DNA of 64,000 nucleotides from Epiperipatus broadwayi (GCA_028023455.1 JAQFVV010000229.1:928501-992500), one strand, 5' to 3'; counted from the first letter of the stretch, positions 35,340 to 47,500 are shown. The notes: generated by a model from the sequence alone, not told the origin. Numbers and translations are program-made.

Positions 35340-35930
35340 TCATTAGTTTTGAATACATTTGTTGAATAGTTTGTTATTTTTCCATTTTTCTAATTTATAT
35401 TATTTCTATTTAGAGCCTTCATGTGTTTATGATGTTGGTAATAACTTCTTTGCTTTGTGGTTTAACAATCTGTCCAAAAAAAGACAACACTTATTTCTGA
35501 CTTCCAGTTAGAACTCATTTAATCAGCATCTTTTTAAGAAAACTCAATGGTTTACCATCACTTATTTAGACTCTATATTTATCTTATTATGATATTGATG
35601 ATGGAATTGTATATAGGGATCCAAAAGGTAATTTCATTTTTAGTTATTAAATTATTTTTTTTTTGATTTGTTAATTTTATTAGCTTTTTTCAAACAGTAA
35701 CAGATGTTAAAATATTTCAACTAATTCTGTATTAATTCCAACAAATTATGAAAAATATTAAAGTGATCATCTTCTATAAAAATCTATTGAAGATGACAGC
35801 TTGTTTAAATTTTTCATTGTTAATGTTTAAAGCATTAATATTAAACTATTTTTTCAGTATTTTTCAAAAGAAGTAATGAATGGATTAATCATAATAAAGT
35901 ATAATTTAGTAAGTATTAAACAGCTAAGAA
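35340..35930. repeat. 600-bp block duplicated outside gypsy LTR, right copy
   Basis: Begins directly after the right LTR (TTCATTAGTTTTGAATACAT) and matches 30590-31200 in the same orientation. The two copies bracket the whole gypsy element, and the right one touches the LTR, while the left is about 90 bp away from its LTR. Confidence 0.75.
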
Positions 35931-36589
35931 TTTTTTAATAATTTTTAAAACTTTTAGTATTATTATTCAAATTAAATAAATTATTTAAAATAATAATTCT
36001 CTACTATGAACACTTGCTGCACTTTTTTTTCCATTATTTGATATTACCATAATTAAATGAAATAATCTTTAATCCTGTATAACTGTCATAGGTGGGATAA
36101 TTTCTTTGAATTTGACATTTTGTTTAAGAAATGTTTAAAATAAGATATTATTTATATTGTAAATATATATAAATATTTGTTAGGATGACTTGAGATTTTG
36201 TTGTATATTATAAAAATAAGATTAAGAAGTTAAAAAAGTTTTGCATGAAATTATAATATCAGAAAATTACAATCGATAACCATATTTATTTGGAAAGCTG
36301 AAACAAAGCATTGATGTAAAATAAAAAATTCATTAAAATGAGAGTTATAATAGTAAAAAAAAACTTTAATAAAGACTAAAAATTACTTTGTAAGGTATTA
36401 AACTTTTTAAAAAAATTGTATTTGGAGTATTAGCATTATGTAGAATAAAATATTAAGGGGAAAAAATTAGGGAAATAACTGAAAGTTTAAAATGAGGATA
36501 TGAATGAAAATAGAAATGTTTAGGTAAAGTAAATATTGAAATAATAGCATACAAAAAAAAAAAAAATCAAACTGACACATAACCAGTAT

Positions 36590-37970
36590 TTAGACATAAC
36601 TTGTAAATAGCAAATCTATTTTTTTTATTTCTTTTCTCCACCTACTGGAGGCTTTCGTAATCTATAGATAGCACATAGTAGTGCATAACAAATTCTTATT
36701 TATTGCTGTCCTACTCGTATCTCCAAACTAATTTCTAGTTTATAAGCTTTCATTAGTGGAGAGTTTTTTGATCTGGGTCTGGATTTTTTGGATCTTTCCT
36801 CCGGCAGAAATTTTTTGTTTTTTTTTTAACCATCAAACTATCAGCCAGAAATCTAGAAGCATTTTAATATTTTGAATTTAATCTATCTTGCTTGCCTAAC
36901 TATATAAATCTGACACCAGTTCAATATATATTTTGGTGTCTTAATTTTTTATTAATTATAGGCATCTATATTCCTTGGCTAGAATTGTCATAAAACCAAC
37001 AAAATATCACATAACCCTTATTTACAAATTACTCTTATGTAGCAAATCTATTTTTCCTCCTAGTATTTATAAAAAATTGTACTATCCATATTTTCAGAAT
37101 AGTTTCTAATACACTTTTTCTTCAGAAACTTACCTTTTATTCCATAATTTTTTTATTATTAAAAAATAACCTGAAATTTAAAAGTATTTTGAAACTAAGT
37201 CAACTTGCTTGCATATTTATGTAGGTATAATATCAATTCACTATTTGAATATATTGATGCCTTTATGTAAACATCCTATATTCTTTGGCCAACATTGTCC
37301 TAATACCAACAAAGTCCACTACATGATCTCTGCTTACATTAATTTAAATAGAAAATCTTTTTTTTTTACTCCACTACCTAGTATATGTTTGAATAATCAA
37401 TAGATACAGATCCAAAACTCCTCATTCTTGAAATTTGTAAGTTAGAACAAGTCTTGGAATATGGATATGACATCATAGGATAATAATTTATTAAACCTAT
37501 TTTTTAGTCAAACTATAGAAGTAGCAGAATTACAGAGGCGAAAAACCTTTTTTTTTTTTACTTAAAAGTAGTGTGTAAGGAAATGTCATTAGGTGTTTTA
37601 TTAGTTTAATGATAATTTTAGCCAAAGAATATAAGTATCTTTGGTTGTTAAAAAACTAAAAAGAGCAAAATATATAGACACTGAACTGGTATCACATCTA
37701 TATAACTTTGCTAGCAGGTTAGCTTAGATTCAGAATATTAAAGATATTATTGAATTTCAGGCTGAAGAAAGGTGTATTAAATTCATAAAGTCCAGAATGC
37801 ACCAGATTCAGATTCCAAAATCCTCACTCATGAACGTCATAACCAGCATAGGGCTGTGGAATGATAGGAAATTATTCAGCATTATCATATTGATTACTCA
37901 AGCTTATACTTAAATGGCAGAATTGGAATAAAAGAAATAGATTTGCTATTTATACTAAAAATATTTGAAA
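36590..37970. repeat. complex inverted and tandem repeat
   Basis: GTAAATAGCAAATCTATTTT (about 36604) recurs directly as GTAGCAAATCTATTTTTCCT (about 37037) and, diverged, near 37345. It recurs inverted as AGAAATAGATTTGCTATTTA (about 37939). A second landmark, ACACCAGTTCAATATATATT and TATTCCTTGGCTAGAATTGT (about 36911-36990), is mirrored at 37640-37700 (GCCAAAGAATATAAG, ATATATAGACACTGAACTGG). So arms of roughly 400 bp face each other around tandem units. It is a foldback-type element; I saw no transposase. Confidence 0.65.
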
Positions 37971-37999
37971 CTAAAAAGAAAAAAATGGAATAATTTTAT

Positions 38000-39240
38000 T
38001 AAATCTATGTTGAGATAAGAAAAGAACTGATTAAAATTTAAGAATTGGAAAATCGTAGGAATCTACTCTTAATAAAGTTTGGAACAAGTCCACTAATCAG
38101 CTTTAAAAAAATGTTCTCGCAAAGTAATCCAGATTCAAATTAAATAATGAAATTTGCTAATCATTTTGAAGGAAATGATCATTAAGAATATTATTACTAA
38201 TTATATCTATATGAAACAAAAAGAATAGATAGATAAAGAAATGTTCAAAGAAAATTATTGTAAATTTTCTATTTTATTTTATCTTTATGGATGCCAATTG
38301 TTGTATCACATGGAGGTAGTATTTTATTCTGTAAATAGAAAAAATATATTTACTGAAATGTTAAATATAATTGATTAAATTTGTATTGGAAGCAGACATT
38401 GCTTCAATAAAAATGGTAAAGATAACTGAAGAATATGAGTGGTATATTGTTCACCTTGTTTTTTAAATGTTAGTGTAGTTTAATTAACAGTAATGGAAAA
38501 ATTGGCCAAAGTTGCCATTTTAGAAATTTTTATTTAATTAAGTAGTTATTGGAATATAAAATTTAGTAATTTATAAATATTTTCATCTGATCTCAGTGAT
38601 CTAAATCTAAAAAGATTATTTTATCTGGCTAAAAGGTTGTTTCAGGATAATTAGTTGTGAACATCATCATAAAATGTTTTTTGCTGTTTTTTCATCATCA
38701 AAGATTATTTGAGTAAAATACTTCATTACTATATGGACAATACATAAGGTTCATTTGAAAGGATTCTTACTATGGTGAGACTATCATATAAATTAATTTC
38801 ATGATATTACTATATTTGAAATGCATTTATTTTGATAAATCAGATTTTATTTTGTTTTATAATAAATAAATATAGGATTAAATGTAATGAATTATCTAGG
38901 TATAAACATGGTATGTTTTGTGTGTATGTGTGTCAATATAGATTTTTATGAAGTTGATGAAGAATATTTTGCTATTGTTTTTCTTAGACAACAATATATA
39001 AATACAAGAGTGCATTAAATAATTCATTAATAGATTTTAGTCTGAAATAATGAAATATTACTTTCTCATTTTTTATTTTCGTTTTTAAGAATGGCATTAG
39101 TTTTAAAATAATCAATATCCTAGCTGTTTCTTAGTTATTAAAAGCTAGGAAAGCTTTATTTTTGGAAAATTACATTTAGCTATCCCATTATATTTTAAGG
39201 GCATTTGTTTGAAGGTTTGTAATGATGGTATATTATAAGA
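38000..39240. other. no gene recognised
   Basis: AT-rich DNA with no sizeable frame and no repeat I could pair within the window. Confidence 0.5.
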
Positions 39241-39246
39241 TGTGAT

Positions 39247-39535
39247 ATGTTGGACTATTTCCATCATTTATGAGTGAATGTTGAATGTATAGAAAATTTT
39301 AAACTTTATTTAAAGTTTCCAAATACAAACAACTTGTTAGTAATAACACAGAGACAATACAGGTTAGTAATTACACAACATTTTTCGAGTAGTATTATTC
39401 TCCACTCTTCTTCAGGTGTTTCTGGCCTATATACACAGTGACAATATTCATTTAGAAATTGAACTCGCACCTTTAGATTCTTGAATATTGAATTTAAGGC
39501 AAACGCTCTACCAACTGAGCTATTCTGTCAAAGGC
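39247..39535 (-). mobile_element. tRNA-derived SINE with hammerhead-core-like motif
   Basis: On the minus strand the head is tRNA-like (39460-39533): AGAATAGCTCAGTTGGTAGA gives box A and GTGCGAGTTCAATTC gives box B. The anticodon-loop region is CTTAAAT. The body follows: GGCCAGAAACACCTGAAGAA, GAGTGGAGAATAATACTACT, CGAAAAATGTTGTG, CTTTAAATAAAGTTTAAAAT, and ends ATGGAAATAGTCCAACATAT. The same body makes up both arms of the palindrome at 47.9-50.2 kb. A further T-arm-like GGTTGGTTCAAATCC on the plus strand at about 39575 may be a fragment of a second head. Confidence 0.75.
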
Positions 39536-39669
39536 AACATATAGTAGAAATTTGATATATTTATATATGAGGGTTGGTTCAAATCCTCCTGAGTCCTTCA
39601 ATTTTTTTTTTTAAATGAGGCTAATTATTATTATTTTTCTTTTTTTTCTTTCTAAGAGTAAGATTAATT

Positions 39670-41201
39670 AGAGGCTTTCATACATTGTGTATTGCCACAC
39701 TGGATTGACTTATAGGATTATTTACCATTGTTATATGAGCAGTTTCCTTGAATTTTCTTCTATGCATTTTTTCCTCTTTATCTAATATCTTTGTATTTTC
39801 TCAGTGAATGCATGATCTGCTATGGTAGACACATCTGTTTTTTTCTCTTTTAACCATTAGTATGTGCACCTGCAATCGCTATTCAACAGGGCGACAGATC
39901 TGTTTCATAGATGCAGTTTTTGTTCTTCAGCATTTTCAGTTTAGGCTTAGTAGAAGTAAACATTCCTCGAAGTGTGGTATGGCTTTGGAAAGCAACTCTA
40001 ATGTTATATTGACTTTAGATTTTCTTTAATTTGTCCACCATTCCAGGTATGTATGGATACACTACTGTACCAATAACTGTTTTCTCTTTTGGTATCTCTT
40101 TGGGTTGTCTATTGAAGGTTTTTCTGATGACTGCTGATGGATATCATTCTTCATAAGTATTTGTTATATGTGAATCTTTTCTTTTTCCAAATCGCTGGTT
40201 TCTGAACAAACCTCCTTTGCTCTATTCCATAGTGATAGTACAATTCCTTGTTTAGTGCTTCTTGTATGATTGGATGTATATGCCAATTATTTGCCAGTGT
40301 GTGTTGGTTTTCTATACACTGTTGTTTTTATTTTGCCCTGAGGGAGTCTTGTCACAAGAACAACAAGAATTCCAATTTTTGTTCTTGTTCCGATTCCATC
40401 GTGAAGTTAATTGTAGGAGATATATTGTTAATGTGCATCCAGAATTACTAATTTTACCTCACCATGTGGCCATACCACAATTGTATCATCAACATATCGA
40501 AGCCACACTTTAGGAAGACATGGAGTAATATTTATGGCTGTAGTTTCAAGTTCTTCCATGTAAATGTTGCTGAGCAAGGGTGACAATGATGATCCCATGG
40601 CCATCCCTTGATTTTATTGGAAGAATTCTGAATTATATTGAAAGTATGTCGTTGTTACACAGAATGTTAATAATTCCATTATACTATCAATAGGTAGAGC
40701 TATTCTAGTTTGTAGACTATTATTGTTACATAACCTTTTCCTTACAATAGACAATGCCTCATCACATGATATATTTGTAAACAGACTTTCCATATCAAAG
40801 CTTACCAATATGTCAGTTCTTTCCATTTTCATGTTCCTGATTAATTCTACTAAGTGCTTAGAATCCCTGGCAAAAGTCTGTGTCCTATACACCAATGGAC
40901 TAAAAACTTTGAGAGGAAATCTTGACAACTTTTGACATGGTGAATTTCTAGAACTAACAATAGATCTTAATGGAATGTTGTCTTTATGGATTTTAGGCAG
41001 TCCATACAGGTGAGTAATTTTGCTGAAATATGAAGTTAATTTTCTTTTTTTTGAATCACTGAAATACCTGCGATGCTTCCAAAGTAATGCTTGTAGTTTT
41101 ACCTCTGTATTTGGAATTGGATTTTTTGCTACTTTTCTTATGGCCTTAGTTTCTGATACTACATGTCGGGAAATCAGCAGCAGCATAAGCCATGCAATCA
41201 T
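39670..41201 (-). pseudogene. Penelope-like element: reverse transcriptase plus GIY-YIG remnant
   Basis: The open stretch 40614-41201 (195 residues) carries the PLE reverse transcriptase fingers and palm: ITHLYGLPKIHKDNIPLRSI, SFDMESLFTNISCDEALSIV and FCVTTTYFQYNSEFFQ. After one stop it continues QGMAMGSSLSPLLSNIYMEE and WLRYVDDTIVVWPHGE, so the catalytic YVDD is intact. Then TTVYRKPTHTGK (about 40330) marks the thumb. Downstream frames read HSRSCIH*ENTKILDKEEK, RRKFKETAHITMVNNPISQS and IHNV*KPLI (39670-39870), the C-terminal part of the GIY-YIG endonuclease; its GIY and YIG motifs are lost. This is the most complete retroelement in the window, broken by few stops in the RT and more in the endonuclease. 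Confidence 0.85.
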
Positions 41202-41279
41202 AATACACCTACTTGTTTTATTATATCTGTATTCTGCCTTTCCTTATCTTGCTTCTTCTCTTTTTTATCTTTATCTCAA

Positions 41280-41555
41280 TTATTTTGAGTCCTCTTCTGT
41301 TACTTGTGTTTTCTCTATATCCATATTTTTATCTGAGTATTGCATCCACTCTCCTATAACACTTTCACTAGGGCCAGTATTATTAATTTTATCTCTGTAA
41401 CATTTGATATCATCAACCAGCTCTTGAATATTATTTTGTTTTTCTTGCTCTAACGTTTTATTTGGAACAGTGTCACTTTTAGTTACTTCAACATGATTAT
41501 CTTCCTTATTTTTAATGTTATCCATTTTCTTTTCTATTTGTTCTGTTTTTGTCAT
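41280..41555 (-). pseudogene. probable N-terminal segment of the Penelope-like ORF
   Basis: A 91-residue charged frame (MTKTEQIEKKMDNIKNKEDN; DIKCYRDKINNTG) lies directly upstream of the PLE reverse transcriptase on the same strand. It is rich in Lys, Glu, Asp and Asn. A stop and about 80 bp separate it from the reverse transcriptase frame. PLE proteins have a poorly conserved N-terminal extension, so position is the main argument. An independent small ORF cannot be excluded. Confidence 0.4.
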
Positions 41556-42109
41556 AAGTATTACTTCTGTCTAATATTTGTATCATTGAGTGCTAATTAA
41601 ACATTTCTTTCATTTCTTGCCTATACTGTTTAAACTTTTCAATCATTATATTCACAAGCATATCTATCTCATCAGGTATTAGACTTCTTTCATTTCTCTA
41701 TTTCTAATACAGTATATTAAACTTTTTATTGCTTCTACCTTGATTAAACTTTTTATGTTTTTATGATGAACATTATTTTTAAATATATCTAATCTTTTTA
41801 CGCTTGTAGGGCAAACTTCACTATGTTTTTTTTTAACTATATTAAATCTTTTATGCTTTTACATGATAAACTTCACAGCACCACATTCTCATGAATGTCA
41901 CTTTACTTTCATTGTACAACTCCTTTTTCTGTTATTTCTAATTATATCTTGTGCCAGCCATCATCAATTAAATTAAATATAATATATTCTGCCAACTGGT
42001 TTTGATATCTTAAGGTATATTTTATGAACTTGCTCAACACTGGATGCCAAATATTAATATACTATGTAATGGACCACAGGCATACTAGTATCCATCACCA
42101 GAGAATTGA

Positions 42110-42400
42110 AAAATATGTCATAGAGCAAAAGATTGTAAGAGGAAGCAGGAAATATGTTTTAAATGTGGAAGTAAGGGGCATTTATCATGTGAATGTAGAA
42201 AATTTGGGAATAAGGAGAGTCGAGAGAAAACTCAGGTGCTGAAAAATATGTGAGGTAAACCCTTTAAAATTCACATCGTTAAAAACATGGAAGTTGAGGG
42301 ATCGCAGCAATTCATGATGAAATTGCAAATCCACAGAAAAGAAATTATAAAGAAGATAGATAGTGGCTAAGGGATGTCTTTAATGTCTGAGGTAGAGTGA
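42110..42400 (+). pseudogene. gypsy-like nucleocapsid and protease start
   Basis: One frame reads CHRAKDCKRKQEICFKCGSK then GHLSCECRKFGNKE. CFKCGSKGHLSCEC is a perfect CX2CX4HX4C zinc knuckle, preceded by a second, partial one. After a stop, IIKKIDSG*GMSLMS (about 42350-42385) contains the DSG triad of an aspartic protease. The longer open frame over this region (42024-42242) is an off-frame shadow of the knuckle. Confidence 0.7.
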
Positions 42401-42654
42401 AGTGCACTATCAGATGTTGATACTAGCATTAAAATAGAAACAACAGATGTTAAGACTGAAGATATGAGTGGAAATGCACTAAAATTACTGGGGTGAGTAA
42501 AAGTGCCAATTAGATACCATAATAAAATTACCACTGTATATAGTAAAAGAGAAAATTAGCCTATAATAGGAAGAGAATTGTTCTGCATGATAGGAATCCA
42601 AATTAGAATTGACAATAAATTCAAAATAAATATCCAGATTTATTTAGCAAAGAA

Positions 42655-43140
42655 TTGAGCATAATGTCAACAGGCTCAGTAGAGATGGAGTTAGTTGAAA
42701 ATATATATCCGGTTGGTGTAAACAATGAAAAATCCCATTTGCACAGAAAACAAGTTAAGGAGAAAATTCAAGGATTGGTCAATAAAGGCATATGGATGCC
42801 AGTAGAAATGTCAGATTGGTCCATGCCTATAGTCATAATAACAAAACCCAATGATCAAATATGAATATGAGGTGGCTATAGGTAACAATAAATGATTTAA
42901 ATAAGGAGGCATATCCAGTACCTAATGTAAGAGGTATTGGCTAGTCTGCAAAATACACCACATTTTGGGAAACTGCATCTAAATTCCTCTTTTCATCAAA
43001 TACCAGTGTTGGAGAAGTCAGCAGAAGTATTAACACTAATAACCCCTGTTGGATTATTTAAATGCAATTGGACACTATTCGGTATTCAACAGCACCAAAT
43101 ATATTTTAAGCAAAAATTAATATTTTATTACAGATATTAG
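42655..43140 (+). pseudogene. gypsy-like reverse transcriptase, N-terminal half
   Basis: First open part (42655-42864): KSHLHRKQVKEKIQGLVNKG, IWMPVEMSDWSMPIVIITKP, the region ending in the fingers. Second part (42937-43140): FGKLHLNSSFHQIPVLEKSA and VLTLITPVGLFKCN. In the latter the catalytic D of DLksAyhQI is replaced by H or L (KLHLNSSFHQI). The linker holds VTINDLNKEAYPVPNV. The YxDD half (about 43140-43450) is not readable, except NAQKS and the FLGLINLF-like stretch near 43400. Dead. Confidence 0.75.
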
Positions 43141-43549
43141 ATGGCATAATGTCTTAATTTGATGACATACGTATAACAGCATACTTGGAATAGATGCTTC
43201 ATCAATGTCTGTTTAATTAAGATATGTCAGAAATTGCAGATTGGAGTCAAATTAAATGCTCAGAAAAGCATGTGGAATGTGAAAAAATTAATATTCCTAC
43301 TGCATATAATCTCGGACAAGGGGAAGTGACCATCTCCTGATAAAATAAAAGCTGCAGAAAATGTGGTTAAACCAAGAAACATTAAAGAACTCCAGGAATT
43401 TCTGGGTTTAATAAATTTATTTTGAACCTTTTCTACAGAATAAGGCTAAAGTATCAAATCCTATGTATGAATTATTAAAGAAAAATCAAAAGTGGTAATG
43501 GTTAAAAATGCATGAGGAAGCATTTATATGAACTAAAGTCCTGCTGTCC

Positions 43550-43960
43550 TCAGACAAATTAGTGATTCATTTTGATAATAATCTCAAAGTGCACTTAACA
43601 GCAGATACTTCAGAATGGGGTTTGGGGGCAGTTTTATATAATTCATGTTACAATGGTAAATGATCCACAGCCTATGCATCAAGGTCCTTTTCTAAAGCTG
43701 AGAGAAACTGCAATCAGGTTTACAAAGAAGTTTTGGCTGTTATGTTCAGCTTAAAAAAATTTCACCAATATATATTTGGTAGTTACTGATCATAGACCAT
43801 TATTGGGAATATTAGAGAATGATAAACTAGTGCTTGACCATTTGAGTCCATGTATGTTATGATGGAGAAATATATTAATATCATACAATTACCAATTGTC
43901 ATATAAGAAAAGTTATTCCACATGTCGATGCTTTAACTAGAAATCCAGATAAACATGAAC
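43550..43960 (+). pseudogene. gypsy-like RNase H
   Basis: DKLVIHFDNNLKVHLTADTS and EWGLGAVLYN, then a stop, then STAYASRSFSKAERNCNQVY and KEVLAVMFSLKKFHQYIFG. A frameshift then gives VTDHRPLLGILENDK. This is a textbook gypsy RNase H: tDaS.wGlGAvL, yaSRslskaErnY.qiekE.LAv.fs.kKFHqY, TDHkPL. Catalytic D of TADTS and D of VTDH are present; the key EKE is changed to YKE, which keeps the second glutamate. Confidence 0.8.
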
Positions 43961-44129
43961 CACAGAGTAACAAGATAGAAATTAATTATATAGATGTCCT
44001 ACAGTCAGACATTTTAAACAGCAATATAGTAACAAAATGGACAATGGCCAATAAAGGGTATCAGCTGCTGGTAGGTTGGATTAGAAATAGTTGGTCTCCT
44101 AAAAATCCATAATACCCCGTGCCTGCTTT

Positions 44130-44720
44130 CTGGATAAATCATGATATGTTATCAGTCAGTAGGAGTTGGGTGTTAATAAGTGATATGATAGTAATACCAA
44201 CAGAGAATAGAGAAAATGTTTTAAGACTTACATGAAGGTCAAGCAGTAGTTGTACATGCAAAAGTTTTAGCGTGTAGCTACATCTTGTGGCCAAAGATAA
44301 CTATACACATTGAGAAATGCACAGCTTGTCAATCTAAAATGAGTATAAAACCTAAGAAGTATGCACCATGGCCTAAAGCAACCAAATATAGCAGAGACTT
44401 CACAATGACCATGCAGGTCCAATTAATAGGAAAATACTTTTCATACTTATAGATACATACTCTACATGTGTGGAGTATTGCATAATGAAAAATATAAGTG
44501 TTAGTGAAACCATACAAAGTTTAAATGCAGTTTTTTATGCCATGGATTACCAGAAATAATGGTGCTGGAGTCACTACTCAAGAAATAGAAGATTTCTTCA
44601 AAAATAAATGAATGAAACATATCTGTGCACCACCATACCATCCTGAATTGAATGGCCTGGCTGAGAAAACCAAATGAATTTAAAAGGCTCTGAGAAAGAC
44701 TAATAATAACAACATGCAAG
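44130..44720 (+). pseudogene. gypsy-like integrase
   Basis: The zinc part reads LHEGQAVVVHAKVLACSYIL, WPKITIHIEKCTACQSK, an HHCC arrangement. Then HNDHAGPINRKILFILIDTY (first catalytic D in NDHAGP), STCVEYCIMKNISVSETIQS, and NNGAGVTTQEIEDFFKNK, where the second catalytic D of DNG is changed to N. KHICAPPYHPELNGLAEKTK follows. Several frameshifts and stops separate these pieces. The frames on the opposite strand here are shadows. Confidence 0.8.
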
Positions 44721-44869
44721 AAGTTTTATATGACACTATGCTACATCAACATTTATAGGTAAGTCTCCAGTTGAGTTGCTGACAAGCAGGAAATTGCATA
44801 TAAAACTAGCAATGTTACTCCCAAAAATGGAAGAACACTTTCAGTATGATAGTGAAGACAACATATATG

Positions 44870-45215
44870 AAATAGGGGGTAAAATTTGGGTATGTGATCA
44901 TATCAAAAAGAAAAAGGATTGAAAATATAATCATTGGCAAACTATCTAAACAAATAGTAATTATCAAATACAGAATGGAACAGAATATTGTAAGATATAT
45001 AAACCATATCTGCTGACAAGTCATATAAGACATCCAGTTTCCAGTGGCACTACTAACAGATAGAAAAGAAATAACTAAAACCTGTGGAAAACAAATAGTT
45101 GATGCAGCATCTGAAGGAGAAATTCAAAAGAAGCAACAGACTCTTTTAGAAAGTAAGGAAGCTGAAGCATTAATAGAAATTCAAAATGAGATATCCATGG
45201 AACCAAGAGAATAAC
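44870..45215 (+). pseudogene. gypsy-like integrase C-terminal region
   Basis: Reads IGGKIWVCDHIKKKKD, then RHPVSSGTTNR and, in another frame, LLTDRKEITKTCGKQIVDAA and SEGEIQKKQQTLLESKEAEA ending EISMEPRE. This is the variable, charged C-terminal tail of pol after the integrase core. It aligns by position, but only weakly by sequence, with the better preserved tail at 7108-7341. Confidence 0.5.
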
Positions 45216-45289
45216 ATAGATCACCCACATCCCAACATAAAATACAGACCTAAAAAATTATGAGATTATATGTAAAACATAGTAACCAG

Positions 45290-46050
45290 TTTTGTGGAGT
45301 AAAGATAGGATTATTGAAATATATTTATTTTAATAAGTTACATATTTTAATGTTATGAAATTAATTTACAGAAAGTAAATAAATAAATTGATATATAACA
45401 AATAGCCAGAACAAGATTAATCAAATTGTTGTAACATAAAATATTTAATTATAATATATTGTGTACAGTAATTATTATCAGAAGGAAAAAATAAATAATC
45501 AGATGTGGAAATATAATTTGTACTTGTTAAAATATTAATTTATACTTACAGAGTCAAGAATAAGCTGACAATACACACACCACCCAGATTTTTCCTTATG
45601 AGCTTAATTACCCCAGAAAACAAAAGAACTGAAAGTATATAAAGTGTGGAAGAAAGCAATGTATGCTCTTTGAGGCAACTGTGTCATCATAATGAAACAG
45701 CAGAAGAAAGCAGTGGGGGGAGTCTTATTCCCTGGATCTCAGTTCCTGAAAGTCAGTAAGCCAACTAGAGTCAAAACAAATCACCCTGATCTTATTATTA
45801 TTTTAAACACCTTAAGGATCACCAGGCTTAGAGAATGGTAATGATGATAAAGGTAAATATACTGCCTTTAGTATTAACATTAGTGAATAGACTATGTATA
45901 TTATAGTTGATATATTATCATGTATTTTAAATTGTATAAATTAAAGTCATAGTTTCTGTATTCTTAGTCTGGGGATTAGTGAGCTAATACATAGCATTCC
46001 TGATTGTATAATTCACTATTTTATATTTTGCATTAAATTTAATATTTCTA
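45290..46050 (+). repeat. candidate 3' LTR of gypsy element
   Basis: Begins TGTGGAGTAAAGATAGG shortly after the pol tail and includes GTATATAAAGTG (TATA box, about 45634). A less AT-rich transcript-like stretch (45640-45850) follows, ending near ATAATAAACA. With no second LTR in the window the limits are guesses. Confidence 0.35.
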
Positions 46051-46059
46051 TAATAAACA

Positions 46060-47490
46060 TGATTTAATATATTTAATGATACCATATCTTTAATTTTTTT
46101 CCTTATTTATTTTTTTACTTTTTCAGTCATATATTTTAACTGCATTTGAAACTGTTTTAAAAATTTAACAATTTATTTAAATATTGATTTTAGGAATGGC
46201 AGCTAAAGCCAGCATCAGCACTTTCCTCCTGCTTTTCCCATTGTATTACTCCACTTTGTATTATCAAAAGTCAATATATTTGTTGATACTTACACAGAAT
46301 ATTGTTTTCTATGAATAAAGTGACTTATCAACCAACATGAGATAACACATTTTTACAATCTAAAGTTGTTTTTGATATTATAACTTAACAAATTATAATG
46401 AAGTATACCATTTGTATTTTTATCATCAGGATTTCTTAATTGTTGTGCTTCTCAAGTCATTATGGAAAAAATATTTTTCTTTATAAATATCAAAAAGTTT
46501 GATATTAACTTTTATTTTTTGATTATTTTTTAAAAATTTTTTATCTTGCTATGTTTTTTCTTTCAGAATTTTACTATTTAATTTGTAATTCATCTCATCA
46601 GATTTGAAGCAGTTTATTAACATTTTTTCTAAATAAGATAATTCAAAATGTAATTCTTACTTAGACTGTTAATCTTGATAATTATTCAAAAAATGTTATT
46701 TACATGTAAGTTCCTGGATAAATTTTATCTCTTTCAAGAACTAGAAGATCATTTATATTTCCTTATTATCACTTATAAATCAATGTATATATTCCTCAGA
46801 TGAGAAAATTATTAGTTGTATAATCTATCAAGAATGTCAATTGGAATATGAGCATATAAAAATGTGAATCCAAGAATTTTAGTATTGAATTTGATAAGAT
46901 ATAATCTAATGGATATACAAAATGAAGAAGAAATATGCATTGAAGATAACTAAAGGAAATCAAATATAAATGATAAATCTAATTAGATATTCAAAAATGG
47001 CAAAATATATGGAAAGACTGGAAGAAATACACTGAGAAAAGAATTTCAATAATGATAAAGCAGAAAAAATTTCTTAAATAATAACTTTGCTTTGGAAAGG
47101 ATAATGAAATTGCTGTCTGATGCTTGAAGCAAGAAAGAATTTTTGTATTTATTAAACAATATAATCTAATATTTGCAATTGTTGATTTTCACAGAATGAT
47201 TCAAATAATTTGTTGTGTCATTGGAATATTAAAAAAATATTTTTAGTAAATTTTATAGTTTTGTTTTTATATTTTTGCTTAAATTATGTTACTAATAATT
47301 ACTGTACTTTTAAAATTTTGGGGGAAATTATTTTTTTAATATATGTCATTCTTCAAAATGCTTTGTTTTCCCCATCTTTTTCTCTTTCTCTATATATATA
47401 GCTTACAATTTACATTTTAATTGCTATTTACTTTTATTAAATGGAATTTTTTGCTTACAGTTTTGCTTATAATTTTTTTTCTTTATAATT
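46060..47490. other. no gene recognised
   Basis: AT-rich. A small GC-richer patch at 46190-46260 follows an acceptor-like GATTTTAG and reads SQHQHFPPAFPIV after a stop. It could be a relic exon belonging with the RING fragment 1.2 kb downstream, but I cannot show that. Confidence 0.4.
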
Positions 47491-47500
47491 TGTGTTTTAG

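Larger units (their letters stand above)
42015..45240 (+). mobile_element. Ty3/gypsy-like element, internal region
   Basis: Plus-strand order is nucleocapsid, protease, reverse transcriptase, RNase H, integrase, integrase C-terminus, all with stops and frameshifts. The 5' LTR and most of gag are absent; the element begins near 42015 close to the 5' end of the Penelope-like element. A candidate 3' LTR follows at 45290-46050. Domain wording (for example KFHQYIFG, APPYHPELNGLAEK) is close to that of the minus-strand element at 32-35 kb, so they are probably related subfamilies. Confidence 0.8.

Noticed and set aside
41020-41400. 126-codon plus-strand frame with hydrophobic stretches
   Set aside because: Antisense to the Penelope-like ORF; the apparent membrane segments are by-products.
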